NCBI GenBank assembly: GCA_947590905.1
Contig: CANQCU010000008.1
Span: forward strand, 1 to 58,506
DNA length: 58,506 nucleotides
Reading direction: 5' to 3'
Source of the DNA: an uncultured Clostridia bacterium
GTDB lineage: Bacteria > Bacillota > Clostridia > TANB77 > CAG-508
The position numbers were made by a program, and so were the translations under genes. Shown here one piece after another: positions 7,931-19,556 of this stretch (position 1 is its first letter; every line of letters starts with the position of its first letter). The notes under the pieces were generated by a model. The model was not told the DNA's origin. It did not search any database and worked only from the letters and a program-made list of their open reading frames with translations.

Positions 7931-10397
7931 TTACTTAAATTCAACTTTTCCATCGTTTTCAAACATTGTCTTTTTTACATTTCTAATTATTTTTCCATCT
8001 AATATTGCGTCTGTTATATTGTCTTCGACTATTGTTTGTATCGCACGTCTTAAAGGTCTTGCTCCATAGTTTTTATCTGTTCCCTGTTTTATTACATAAT
8101 TTTTTATACTTTCGTCAAATTCAACTAATATTCCTTGTTCTTCCAATCTTTTACTAAGATTTGTAAGCATTAGCTCTACTATTTTTTTGATATCATCATC
8201 TTCTAATTTATGGAAAACTATTATCTCATCTATACGGTTTATAAATTCTGGTCTAAATTCTTTTTTTAGTTCCTGCATTATGTCTTTTTTCGTATTTTCA
8301 TAATCTGTTTTTTGTTTTTCCTCTGATGTTTCTATATTAGAAAAACCTAATACTTTGCTATCTGTTATGAGTTTTGCACCTACATTTGATGTCATTATTA
8401 TTACTGTATTTTTAAAGTTTACAATTCTTCCTGTACTATCAGTAAGCCTGCCATCTTCTAATATTTGAAGCAACATGTTCATTACATCAGGATGTGCTTT
8501 TTCTATTTCATCAAAAAGTACAATAGAATATGGTTTTTGCTTTACTTTTTTGGTTAAATATCCACCTTCTTCATATCCTACATATCCAGGTGGTGAACCT
8601 ATTAATTTTGATGTTGAATGTGATTCCATATATTCTGACATGTCTACTCTTATTATTGCATCTTCTGTTCCAAATAGCACTTCTGCCAATGCTTTTGATG
8701 TTTCTGTTTTTCCAACTCCAGTTGGTCCTAAAAATAAAAATGAACCTATTGGTCTTTTTGGATCTTTTATGCCAACTCTTCCTCTTCTTATTGATTTAGA
8801 GACTGCTTCTATTGCTTGATTTTGTCCAACTACTCTTTTATGTAGTTCTTGCTCTAAATTTTTTAATTTTTCGTTTTCGTCCTGTGTTATTTTTTTGACT
8901 GGAATGTTTGTCCATTTTGATATTACTTCTGCTATGCTGTCTTCGTTTATAACTGTAACTTTTCTTACATTTTCGTCATTCCATTTTTCCTTTTCTTTAT
9001 CTAATTTTTTTGATTGTTTTTGTTCCTTATCTCTAAGTTCTGCAGCTTTTTCAAATTCTTGATTTAATATTGCTTCTTTTTTCTCTGCTATGATTTCTTC
9101 TAATCCTTTTTCAAGTGTTTTTAGTTTTTCTGGTCTTGTATACTTTATCATTCTAGCATTTGACGCCGCTTCATCTATTACATCTATTGCTTTATCTGGT
9201 AAAAATCTATCTGTTATATATCTTACAGAAAGTTCTACTGCTGAGCTTATTGCTTCATCTGTTATGCTAACATTATGATGTGCTTCGTATTTGTCTCTTA
9301 TTCCTTGAAGTATTTCTATTGTACTTTTTATACTAGGTTCTTCTATAACTACTGGACTAAATCTTCTTTCTAAGGCAGCATCTTTTTCTATATATTTTCT
9401 ATATTCATCTATTGTTGTTGCGCCAATTAAGCTTACCTCTCCTCTTGCTAAAATTGGCTTTAATATATTTGCTGCATCTATTGCACCTTCTGCTGAACCT
9501 GCTCCTACTATTGTATGTATTTCATCTATGAAAAGTATTACATCTCCTGCTTTTTTTACTTCTGCTAAAGATTTTTTTATTCTTTCTTCGAAATCACCTC
9601 TATATTTAGAACCTGCGACCATGCTTGAAATATCCAAGTTCACTACTCTTTTATTTCTTAGCATTTGTGGCACTTCGCCCATTGCTATTTTTACTGCTAG
9701 TCCTTCTGCTATTGCTGTTTTTCCAACTCCTGGCTCTCCTATTAAGCATGGGTTATTTTTTGTTTTTCTTGTTAATATTTGTATTACTCTATCTATTTCT
9801 TCATTTCTTCCAATTATTTTGTCTAGCTTTCCTTCTTTTGACATTTTCGTTAAATCTATTCCGAATTGATTAAGTGTTGGGGTTTGTGAGAAACTGGTAC
9901 TTTCTTTTTCTTTTGGGTTTTTATTTTTTATTTTATTTTCTTCTGAGTCTGTCTCATTTATTACTTTTAATATATCTTCATAAATTGTTTTTATATTTAC
10001 GTTTAAGTTTATTAAGATTCTTACTGCAACGCTGTCTCCTTCTTTTATTATGCCAATTAGCAAATGTTCTGTTCCTATATATTCAGAGTTTAATTTTTGT
10101 GCTTCTTGCCAAGCATTTTCTAAAATTTTTTTTGTTCTTGGAGTAAAGCCTAGAATTTTTCTTTTATTTATTTTTCCGAACTCCTATTATTTCTTCTATT
10201 TGAGAAAGGATATCTTCTTTTGTGATTCCTTGTCCTTCTAAGACTTTACTTGCTATACTTGTATTTTCTCTAGCAAGCCCATAAAGTATATGCTCTGTAC
10301 CAATATAGTCGTGACCAAATTTTAATGTTATTTCATTTGCATATTCTATTACCTTTTCTGCACTTGCTGTGAATTTATATGTCATATTTTTTATCAT
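7931..10397 (-). CDS. clpC: ATP-dependent Clp protease ATPase subunit ClpC, with one CGGA recoding site
   Basis: 821 residues when one +1 event is allowed. The N-terminal Clp_N repeat pair is split by the site: first repeat residues 1-70, then CGGA at complement(10175-10178) read as Gly74, then FTPRTKKILE of the second repeat. Bacillus ClpC has Gly at the aligned place. Two AAA+ domains follow, with Walker A GEPGVGKT and GPTGVGKT, Walker B LFIDEIHT and VLFDEIEKAH, and a UvrB/UvrC-like middle region. It unfolds proteins for ClpP. ATG at 10397 or the second ATG (MTYKF, 10385) may be the start. No mcsA/mcsB/ctsR neighbours are present. Confidence 0.95.
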
Positions 10398-10470
10398 TCC
10401 TCTCCATAGATTTCTCTTTTGGATATTATATCAAAAATTATATCAATTTCAATACATACGACAAAACTTC

Positions 10471-10584
10471 TTATTTTTCAGTCATTTTTTCTAATTTTTT
10501 TGCAATCTCTTTTTGTTTTTCGAGTGTTATCCAAGCAAAGTATGATGATATGAATTCTCCATATTTTGTTTCGTCTTCATCCAT
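10471..10584 (-). CDS. Small acidic protein upstream of clpC
   Basis: 37 residues beginning MDEDETKYGEFIS and ending KKLEKMTEK, after a strong GGAGGTG site. It is highly charged with a predicted helical C-terminal half. It lies 73 bp upstream of clpC in the same direction. I do not recognise a family. The ribosome site and compact amphipathic composition make it likely real. Confidence 0.6.
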   Translation of the reverse strand: MDEDETKYGEFISSYFAWITLEKQKEIAKKLEKMTEK

Positions 10585-10627
10585 AAAATCACCTCCAAAA
10601 AATTCATAATAAGGTAATATTCTTTCT

Positions 10628-10777
10628 AAAGAGTAGAAATGATTTATTTGTAAGAACTGCGTAAGCGACCAAACGAAGCGTAAGCGAAGTGCGAAATGGA
10701 GCAACTTACATATTAAATTTTAAAATTGTAAGTTGCGACAGCAAAGTTCTTACAAATAAATCATTTCTACTCTTTTT
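10628..10777 (+). repeat. Hairpin repeat, copy B
   Basis: Long outer arms (AAAGAGTAGAAATGATTTAT at 10628 and its complement ending near 10777) enclose the shared core CTGCGTAAGCGACCAAACGA and AGTGCGAAATGGAGCAACTT, then a secondary AAGTTGCGACAGCAAAG arm. It sits between the clpC operon promoter and the smc 3' end. The arms end in A- and T-runs, so it may also terminate transcription. Confidence 0.8.
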
Positions 10778-10805
10778 TATATATAAGATTCAAGTTAAAA
10801 AAATA

Positions 10806-10845
10806 AAACCTTACAAGATTATTTTATGTAATCTCATAAGGTTTA
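10806..10845 (-). terminator. smc terminator
   Basis: Stem AAACCTTATGAGATTACAT with its imperfect complement AATCTTGTAAGGTTT on the leftward strand, followed by a T-rich run, directly after the smc stop codon. Confidence 0.7.
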
Positions 10846-10848
10846 TAC

Positions 10849-13800
10849 TTACTTTAATTTCATGGATAAAAGCTTACTAATTCCATTTTCTTCCATTGTT
10901 ATACCATATACAGAATTTCCGGCTTCCATTGTTCCTTTTCTATGTGTTATTACCAAAAATTGAGTTTCATCTGTAAATTTTTTCAAATAATCAGCAAATC
11001 TATATACATTTACATCATCAAGTGCTGCCTCTATTTCATCAAGTACACAGAAAGGTGATGGATTTATCTTAAGCATTGCAAATAGTAATGCTATTGCAGT
11101 GAATGCTCTTTCTCCACCTGACAAAAGTGTCATGTTTTGGAGTTTTTTTCCAGGTGGCTGTGCTACTATTTCTATTCCACATTCTAGTACATTTTTTTCA
11201 TCTTCAAGGATTAGATTTGCTCTTCCTCCTCCGAAAAGTTCTTTGAATACTTCACCAAAATTTTTATTTATTGTCTCAAACTGTTTTGTAAATTGTTCTT
11301 TCATTGTGTTTATCATTTCTTGAATTACATTTTTTAATTTTGCCATTGTGTTTTCTATGTCTAGTCTTTGTTCGCACATGAAATCATATCTTTTTGAAAG
11401 TTCTTTATATTCATTTATTGAGTCTATATTTACGCTTCCTAAGTCTTTTATTTTATTTCTTAAACTATTTGCATTTTTTGTAGCTTGCGCAATATTTTCT
11501 GGTTTTTTATATTCTTCTCCTACATTATTTGGAGTAAGTTCATATTCTTCCCATAATTTGTTTGTTGTTGTATCTAAATCTTCTTGTGTTTTTTCTTTTT
11601 TCACACCTATTTTTATTATTTCTTCCTTCAAATTATCAAGTGTTGATAGTTTACTTGAAATTTCCTCTTCTGTACCATCTAGCTTTTTATTTTTTTCTTC
11701 TCTTTCTGCTTTAAATTTGCTTATTTCTTCTTCACTATTGTTCATTTTGTTATCTAATTCTATTTTTTGATTTTCTAATTCTGTAATTTTAGTTTCTAGC
11801 TCTTGATTTTCCTGTTTTAGATTTTTCATATTTTCTTGCTTTGCTAGAATACTTGCATTATTGTTATCTATATCTTGATTAATTCTTGTAACCATTTCTT
11901 CTATTGACATTTCGCTTTCGTTAAAAGAAGATACTGATATTTTTAAGTTTGTAACGTCAAAGTTTAAATTATCAATATATTTTTGATTTTCAGAATTTAA
12001 TTTTGCAAATTCTTCTATTTCTGATTTTAATTTTTCTGTATTTTGATTATTTTGTTCTATTGTCTCGTTTATTTCTTTCAATTTTGTTAGGTTATCTTCT
12101 TTTTGTTTTTGTATATTTTCTAGTTCCTCTTTTGACTTGTCTATTCTTTCTCTTAATTTAGCAATATTTTCTTCTACTGCAATTAATTTTTGTTCATCTG
12201 TTGCATAGGTTATATGAATTTCTTGTAAATTTTCTCCTAATGCTATTAATTCTTCTGAATATTTTTCTTCTTCTTCTTCAAATTTATGTTTTTCATCCAC
12301 TTTTGTTTTAATTTTTGCATCAATTTCTTTTAATTCTTGTTCTAGCTCTTTTATTTTCTCTTTTCTTCCTAAAATATTAACTGTTTTTTGGGAATATGAA
12401 CCACCTGAAATGCTTCCAGAAGGATTTATTACATCTCCTTTTAGTGTAACTATTTTAAAGCTATAATTATTTTGCTTTGCAAGTGATATTGCGTTTTCCA
12501 TATCTTCTACTATAACTGTTCTTCCAAGAAGACTTAGTATTATTCCTTCATATTTTTTATCGCATTTTATAAGGTCTGATGCAATTTCTATAGTTCCTTT
12601 TACATTTCTTCTATCTATTTTTTCTAATTTTTTTCCTTTTACTGATGTTATTGGTAAAAATGAGGCTCTTCCTAAATTATTCTCTCTTAAATACTCAATA
12701 AGTTTTTTTGCATCTTGTTCCGTTTTGGTTACAATATTTTGAATACTTGCTCCAAGTGCCATTTCAATTGCTACTTGATATTTTGTTTCTACTGATATTA
12801 ATTCACTAAGTACTCCTTCTGAAGAGTTTCTAAGTCTTTCTTCTTTTTCACATGCAAGCAAAAGTGATTTTATAGTTTTTGAGAAACCTTCTTTTTCTTT
12901 TTCTGTTTCTATTAAAAATTTAAGTCTTGATTCTTTTATTCTATATTCTGATTGCAAGTTATTTATTTGCATTTCATATTCTTTTAGTTTTTTGTCAATT
13001 TCTTCTTTATTTTTGTTTACTTCTTCGATTTGTTCGTTTAGTTTATTCTTCTTTGCTTGTATTTCATTAAATACTTTTGAGATGTATTGTTTAGTCAAAT
13101 TTGTGCTGTCAAGTTCTGATATACCAACTTGAATATCATATTTTAAAGTTTTTACTCTTTTATCTATGTTTTCGTTTGTAATTTCTAGACTATTTATATC
13201 ATTTAGTTTTTCATATTTTTCGTTTGTATATTCTTCTATTTTTGCTTTTTTTGCTTCGATTTCTTTTTCTTTTTCTGATAATTTTGATGTCAAATCTGCT
13301 AGTTCTTTCTCTTTCTCAGCTAATTCTTTTTCAAATTTTTCCTTATTTGCCAAAAGTTTCTCATGTCTTTCATCTTTTTGATTTTTTTCTTCTTGTAATT
13401 CTGCAATTTTTGCATTTAGTTCTTCTATTTCTTTTTCATACCTTGTATGATTTTCTTCATTATTCACTATTCTTTCTTTGCATACATTTATTTCTGAATT
13501 TATTTTTTCTTTTTCCTGTATATTTTGTGTTCCTAAATTTTGAGCATTTTCTATTTCTTTTGTAATATTGTCTATTTCTAATTTTAAATTTTGTTTCAAA
13601 TTGTTTAATTTTTCTAAATTTAAATTTTCTTCATTGTTTTGATCATTTAATATTTTTTCATCTTCTATTATTTTTTCTAATTTTTCTTTGTATGTAGAAA
13701 TATTATATACGAATAAACCTACTTCTATGTTTTTTAGTTCTTCATGAAGTTTTAAGAATTCTTTTGCTTTTTCTGATTGTGCTTTTAATGGTTCTATATT

Positions 13801-14400
13801 TTGTTCTATCTCTGATAAGATGTCATTTATTCTAAGCAAATTTAGTTTTGTTCTTTCTAATTTTTTCTCTGCTTCTATTTTTCTAGTTTTATACTTAACT
13901 ATACCTGCTGCTTCTTCAAATATATTTCTTCTGTCTTCTGATTTATTACTTAATATTTCGTCTATTCTACCTTGTCCTATTATTGAATAACCGTCTTTTC
14001 CTATTCCTGTATCCATAAATAGCTCGATTATATCTTTTAATCTGCAAGGAACTTTGTTTATGAAATATTGTGATTCACCACTTCTATATAGTTTTCTTGT
14101 AACTGTTACTTCTGTATATTCTACAGGAAGTCTGTTATCTGCATTATCAAATATTAGTGATACTTCTGCAAAGCCTAATGATTTTCTACTTTGTGTTCCT
14201 GCAAATATTACATCTTCTGATTTTGATCCTCTTAATGATTTCATACTTTGCTCGCCAAGTACCCATCTAATTGCATCTGATATATTACTTTTTCCAGAGC
14301 CATTTGGTCCTATTACTGTTGTAATTCCTGGCATAAATTCTAGTACTGTTTTATCTGCGAATGACTTAAATCCTTGCATTTCTAGCTTTTTTAGATACAT
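10849..14400 (-). CDS. smc: Chromosome segregation ATPase SMC
   Basis: 1183 residues, the normal SMC length. It has Walker A GPNGSGKSN near residue 32, a coiled coil to about 500, a hinge around 515-660 (ASIQNIVTKTEQDAKKL onward), a second coiled coil, then the ABC signature LLSGGERAFTAIAL and Walker B FCVLDEIEAALDD near the C-terminus. It condenses and segregates the chromosome with ScpA/ScpB. The gene has no in-frame CGG despite its length, which makes it a useful negative control for the recoding observation. Confidence 0.97.
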   Translation of the reverse strand: MYLKKLEMQGFKSFADKTVLEFMPGITTVIGPNGSGKSNISDAIRWVLGEQSMKSLRGSKSEDVIFAGTQSRKSLGFAEVSLIFDNADNRLPVEYTEVTVTRKLYRSGESQYFINKVPCRLKDIIELFMDTGIGKDGYSIIGQGRIDEILSNKSEDRRNIFEEAAGIVKYKTRKIEAEKKLERTKLNLLRINDILSEIEQNIEPLKAQSEKAKEFLKLHEELKNIEVGLFVYNISTYKEKLEKIIEDEKILNDQNNEENLNLEKLNNLKQNLKLEIDNITKEIENAQNLGTQNIQEKEKINSEINVCKERIVNNEENHTRYEKEIEELNAKIAELQEEKNQKDERHEKLLANKEKFEKELAEKEKELADLTSKLSEKEKEIEAKKAKIEEYTNEKYEKLNDINSLEITNENIDKRVKTLKYDIQVGISELDSTNLTKQYISKVFNEIQAKKNKLNEQIEEVNKNKEEIDKKLKEYEMQINNLQSEYRIKESRLKFLIETEKEKEGFSKTIKSLLLACEKEERLRNSSEGVLSELISVETKYQVAIEMALGASIQNIVTKTEQDAKKLIEYLRENNLGRASFLPITSVKGKKLEKIDRRNVKGTIEIASDLIKCDKKYEGIILSLLGRTVIVEDMENAISLAKQNNYSFKIVTLKGDVINPSGSISGGSYSQKTVNILGRKEKIKELEQELKEIDAKIKTKVDEKHKFEEEEEKYSEELIALGENLQEIHITYATDEQKLIAVEENIAKLRERIDKSKEELENIQKQKEDNLTKLKEINETIEQNNQNTEKLKSEIEEFAKLNSENQKYIDNLNFDVTNLKISVSSFNESEMSIEEMVTRINQDIDNNNASILAKQENMKNLKQENQELETKITELENQKIELDNKMNNSEEEISKFKAEREEKNKKLDGTEEEISSKLSTLDNLKEEIIKIGVKKEKTQEDLDTTTNKLWEEYELTPNNVGEEYKKPENIAQATKNANSLRNKIKDLGSVNIDSINEYKELSKRYDFMCEQRLDIENTMAKLKNVIQEMINTMKEQFTKQFETINKNFGEVFKELFGGGRANLILEDEKNVLECGIEIVAQPPGKKLQNMTLLSGGERAFTAIALLFAMLKINPSPFCVLDEIEAALDDVNVYRFADYLKKFTDETQFLVITHRKGTMEAGNSVYGITMEENGISKLLSMKLK

Positions 14401-14557
14401 TTTTTCCTCCTAATGTTTCTTTATTTGTTTTTTCGATTTGTATTCTGATTTCTTCTATATTTTAGCATATATGTTTGGTTTTTTGCAATTGTATTTTGTT
14501 ATTTTGTTTTGAGAATTATAAAATATTTAAGATAAAATTTTTAGCTTGTATAAAAAT

Positions 14558-14593
14558 CGAAAAACACCAGAACAAATTATCTGATGTTTTTCG
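14558..14593 (-). terminator. Terminator after the pilin-like giant gene
   Basis: Stem CGAAAAACAYCAG paired with CTGATGTTTTTCG (one mismatch) lies between the 14648 stop codon and the smc start. The rest of 14401-14647 holds only the smc promoter region; nothing else is recognisable. Confidence 0.65.
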
Positions 14594-14647
14594 TTATATA
14601 TTTTATTTTCTGTATACTTTTATCTTTTAAATGTCTTAAATATTTTT

Positions 14648-17600
14648 TTAACTATCATGCATACCTATTTTATTATGTGAGCAATATTGGTTGTGTGATT
14701 TTGCATAACCATGTGAGCAGTAAACGGAATGTGTGTATGTGTAATTATGTTCACATGGTACAGTATGGCTAGATGTGTATCCATGTCTACAATAGCTGTG
14801 GCTATAAGTATAACCATGTGTACAAGTTGATGTATGGTCATAACTTAATTGTCTATAGCAATTGCAGTACCAATGGCCATATGTATATCCATGTGAGCAA
14901 TAGCTATGAGAACTATATTCTCCATGGCTACATGGGTTATCTGAAGAATAACCATCACCACCGCAAGCAGAACATCTAATATAACTATCACTATGCTGTT
15001 TATTGCTTGTACTTCCATTTATACCATAAGTTCGTCCACAACTAGAACACTTAGGTGTAGTGTTCGTTAAACCACACGTATCACAACCCCACAAGTCAGA
15101 TGTATTTCGTGTTCCACAATACGGACAACTAGATGTATACGAGCTGTTTTTTATGTATGGAGTTCCAGGGCAATGAACTTGACCACTACCCCAGCATGTT
15201 GTACAAGTCGTTCTCGATCCCCCAGAGCACGTATATCCGGTTCCACTACAATAATTATCCGCTCTACATGTTGTACCTCCAGGACACGTGTATCCGGTTC
15301 CATTACAAGTTGTATAATTACTACATGTATATCCATCCGTACAAACATATCCACCTGGGCAATATGTTCTAACACTTTTTACATCTCCTTTTACTGTTAC
15401 TGTTCCATCTGATACATCTACCCTATAATAGTACAATGTATATTCTGACAAACCAGTTTTTTGTTTAGCTGTTTGAGCTGAATTTTGTGTTACATTTGAT
15501 TTTGTATCATAACTTGATAAACTTGAACTGTTTGTTCCCCAATAGAATGTATATGTTAATTTGTCTCCATCTGCATCAGTTGCTCTTGCTTGTATTGTTG
15601 CATAGTTTGTTCCTTTGCTTGATACTGTTAGAGATTGCATTACTGGAGCTGTATTTGTTACTACTTGTAATGGTGTTGTTCCTCCTGTTCCATCTGATTT
15701 ACTTCCATCACTATATTTCTTGTTGCCTGCATTATCTATTACTATTACTCTTAATTCATATGTTTTTCCTGCTGATATCTTACTACTTGGATATGTATAT
15801 TCTTTACTTTCACTACTTGTAGTTTCTGTTCCTGAGTCTGACCAGCTTGATGTTCCTTTTATTCTATATTGGAATTGATATTTTGCAACACCAGATGTCG
15901 CATCTTTTCCTTTTGCTGTTACTGTTATTGTATTTGCTGTCTTGCTATTTAATTCTAATGTTGATGTGCTTGGTGGTGTTGAGTCTTTCTTGACTGTTGC
16001 CCTTGCCTCTGATGATTCGTTTCCTGCTAAGTCTATTGTCTTTGCTGTTACTGTATATGTTCCATCATTACTTATCGTTTTTGTTACTGTTGCTGCTACT
16101 TCTCCATTACTACTTTGTCCATCTATTCCATTATAGCTTATCTTGTTTGCTCCTGATCCTCCTGCTATATCTTCTCCTCTTGTTATTGTTACTGCTACTG
16201 TGCTTGTATTTTTCCAATTTCCATCACTTGGACTTATAGTTGGTGGATTTGGTGCTTTTGTGTCTTTTCTTACTGGTATCTTTGTCTCTGGTGTTTTCGT
16301 TCCATTTGGATCTTCTCCCCATACTACTAACGTATGATCTCCTTCTGGAAAATCTATTTTTGGTGGATTATTTGGGTCAAATTCATGCTCCTCTCCATTT
16401 TCGTCTATTTTATATTTGAATTTCTCTACTCCTGTTCTATCTTTGTCTGCACCATCTTTTACTTCTGTTATTGTTGGATTTCCAGTATACCAATCATTAT
16501 TTCCTTTATTTGGTCCTTCTACTTTTACATTTGGTGCTTTTAATTCTCCAATTGTTGATGGTGTTAATGTATTTTTACATCTTCTTACATTTCCTGCTCC
16601 ATCTTTTGCTTCTACATATACTGTATAACTCTTGTTTACTAACAAACCTTCTGCTTTATATGTTTCTGCTTCTATGTAGCCTCCATTACTTGTATCTCCA
16701 CTTGTTATGTTTTGGCCTTGTCCTGTTATATAGTATTTATATCTTAGTTTATATCCTCTTCCTTCATTTCCTGATATTTCGTCTGTCGTACTTGCATTTA
16801 TGATAAAATATCTTGGTCTTATTTCACCCTCTGGTATAGTTGCTTCAAATTCGTTTGGAAGTGTTGCATCTTTCTTTATATTTATTGCTAATACAATTGA
16901 TTTATTTCCTGCTATATCCTCTGTCTGTACTCCTATTGCTCTTTCTCCATCTCTATCTTCCACTATTGGAACATTTAGACTATCTACAGTTTTCATGTTA
17001 GCTCCGGTTTGTTTCTATTGCTTTTCTATCGCTGTCTTTATTTGGATCTAATTCTGAATATCCCCAATAATATTTTGTAACTCCTGAGTTTGCATCATTA
17101 TCTTCTCCTCCTGCTTCAGATAATGATATTGTTATAGCTCCTATCTTCCAATTATTTTCTCCATCTTGTCCTGTTATTGTTATATCTGGAACAAGTTTTA
17201 ATGTTGGTGCTATATTATCATATAGTACATCTAATGTTCCATTTTCTGATTCGTTTCCTTTTTTATCTACTGAGAATGCTACTATCTTTATTGTTCCACT
17301 TTTCTCTGGTAATGTTATTGTTATATCTGTACTTCCTGCACTTTGCCAACCGTTTCCTAAGTTATGCTCTGTGTTTTGCTCTAATTCTTCATCTTTTCCG
17401 TTTACTATTATTTTATAGTATATATCTGTTGCTGTTTCATTTTCTGTATGCATTCTTACTTCTACTTTCTTTAGCTTGTCTACTCCTCCGTACCATCCAG
17501 AGTGTTCACTCATTGCTAAGTCCTCTTGTTCTTTCTTTACTTCTATCACTGGTGCTACAACTGAGCTTGTTACTCTTATCCATGCATATCTATAATATCC

Positions 17601-18269
17601 TTGTACAGATGTTACTCTTACTATATACCAGCCTGTTTTTTGAAGTGCTACTGTTCTACTTACTTCTTTTTCTCCATTAAATTCTAATAATGTCTCTGTT
17701 TCATCTGTTGCATTGTCTGTATATATTATTCCTCTATGTAGTATTTCTACTCTGGCTATTCCATTTTCGTCTGATGCTGTAAAATCCAAATTTGCTGTTT
17801 TTTTGTCATAGTCTGCTTTTATTTTTGGTAGATTTACTTCTTCTCCTTTTCCTACATACTCGGCAAATCTTTGTCCTGTTAATTCATCATAATATACTTG
17901 ATACATATATCCTTCTGTTGTTGTTGCTATTATATCATCATTTGTATTTGTATCTCCTATATTTGCATGCGTGTTCTTTGTCCATATTGTCTCATCTTCA
18001 TGCATTAATTCTGCTAGGCTTTCCATTGTTATATCTTTTCCCATCATTGAATACTCTGATATTGCATTTTCTCTTAGCTCTAGCACTTGTTCCTTATATT
18101 GTTCTATCTTATATTCTTCCGCTGCAACTTGTGTTGAACTTATTATTCCCGTATTACCTGTTAATCCTCTTATTGTTACTGCTGCTAGTATCACTAGTAT
18201 TATTATCATTATAATAAGAGCAATAAGAGTAATACCATCTTCATATCTTTTTTGGTTTTCCTTTTTCAT
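14648..18269 (-). CDS. Giant surface protein: pilin-like N-terminus, Ig/Fn3-like repeats, zinc-ribbon and CxHGY repeat tail, with one CGGA recoding site
   Basis: 1206 residues when the site at complement(17003-17006), AAC CGGA GCT, is read as Gly422. Otherwise it splits at 16998. The N-terminus carries a type IV pilin-like signal: short basic leader, then GITLIALIIMIIILVILAAV. The body has several Ig-like segments containing the SVDKKGNES or DIAGNKS type motif, and a fibronectin-III-like segment near residues 880-960. The last 220 residues are strikingly Cys/His/Tyr-rich: CxxC zinc-ribbon pairs (CPYCG, CSSCG, CSACGGDGY, CTTCWGSG), then at least six C-x-H-x-Y-x-x-x-H units. Probably a secreted or pilus-associated protein (inference). 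Confidence 0.72.
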
Positions 18270-18641
18270 GGCTTTTTCCTCCGTTTCTTTTTAACACTTC
18301 TCTTTAATATATCTTTTTAACATTAATAACTTTTGTAACAATATAGTACTCTTAAATTATTTCTCTAAGTACATATATTTTTTCTATTTTTGTTTTACAG
18401 TATTTTTTCATTATCCTTTTCTTGTGTATTTTTATCTATGACTAAATATCCCCTTATGGGTAGAAGTTTCAGCAGATATCAAATAAAAACTACTTCAAGC
18501 TTCCATCCATAAAGAGATATATTTATTTGTATACATAAAACATATATTCTTATTTATATTATACTATTTTTTCTTTGTTATGTCAATATTTTAAAAGGGA
18601 TTAGAGTGTTACAGTTTTATTACAATTTTATTACATATTTT
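18270..18641 (-). promoter_or_regulatory. Long 5' leader of the pilin-like gene with a structured element
   Basis: The 370-bp gap between pdaA and the pilin-like gene has no ORF. Within it, 18451-18525 folds on the leftward strand. TATCTCTTTATGG pairs with CCATAAGGGGATA (two G-U pairs), with an inner GAAGY...RCTTC helix. It resembles a structured leader or attenuator but matches no riboswitch consensus I know. Confidence 0.3.
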
Positions 18642-19446
18642 CTATTTTTCAAATTCATTTATTGATTTAAATTCATATCCCATCTTTTTTATTTCTTTTA
18701 TCACATCATCTAAAATTTCCATATTATCTTTTGATGTTGCATGCAAAAGAATTACTGCTCCTGGATGTATATTTGATATTATTTTTTCTTTTGCATAGCT
18801 TTGTCTTCCTTGTTTATTTTCATCCCAATCGTCATATGCAAAGCTCCACATTACTGTTGTATATCCCAAATTATTTGTTATACTTAAGCTTCTTTCACTA
18901 TATTCTCCTTTTGGTGGTCTTATATATTTCATTTCATATCCAAATTTTTCATATACTACTGTATGTAATTTCATTACATCTTCTTTTATCTCATTTTCTG
19001 AACTTTCAGGAAGTATAATATGGTTTGCTGTATGATTTCCGAACAGTATGCCCTTCTTCTATCATTCTTTGAACTATTTCTCCTGCACTATTTAAGTAAT
19101 GTGCTGTTATGAAAAATACTGCTGGAACTTTGTTTTCTTTTAATGTGTCTAGTATTTTTTCTGTATATCCCGCTTCATACCCATTATCAAATGTAAGATA
19201 TACATATTTTTTGTCTTTATTTCCCATTGCAATTCCATTATATTTTTCCATTAATTCTTTATTTTTTGCTCCTAAATCAGGTTGTTCATGATTATCTGCT
19301 CTTTTTATTCCCCAAGATATTTTTTGATTACTTATATTGCTAGCACTTGTTTGTAATGCTTGATTATCATAACTATAAAATGCCCATACTGATATAAGTG
19401 CAAATACTAGAGCTAAACCAGATATCTTTTTTATAATCTTTTCCAA
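18642..19446 (-). CDS. pdaA: Polysaccharide deacetylase PdaA-like (spore cortex muramic lactam), with one CGGA recoding site
   Basis: 267 residues in the recoded reading. An N-terminal signal anchor is followed by the NodB deacetylase domain: motif 1 TFDNGYE near residue 95, motif 2 GNHTANH, motif 3 RPPKGEYS, and LLHATSKDN near the end. The family makes cortex-specific muramic delta-lactam. The site GTT CGGA AAT at complement(19038-19041) encodes Gly136 of EEGHTVGNHT, an almost invariant Gly beside the metal-binding His residues. The zero frame stops 11 codons later. This is among the cleanest proofs that CGGA means Gly here. Confidence 0.92.
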
Positions 19447-19495
19447 TATTTTTCACCTCTTACAGCTATGTATATTAATCTATTTTAAAATTATG

Positions 19496-19537
19496 CAAAA
19501 AAAGAAATTAGATTTTATAAACCTAATTTCTTTTTTA
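19496..19537 (-). terminator. Terminator at the end of the polysaccharide cluster
   Basis: Stem AAAAAAGAAATTAG / CTAATTTCTTTTTT with T-run, between the glf stop codon and pdaA. It separates the two transcription units. Confidence 0.75.
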
Positions 19538-19556
19538 TCTCTATTATAATCTAATT

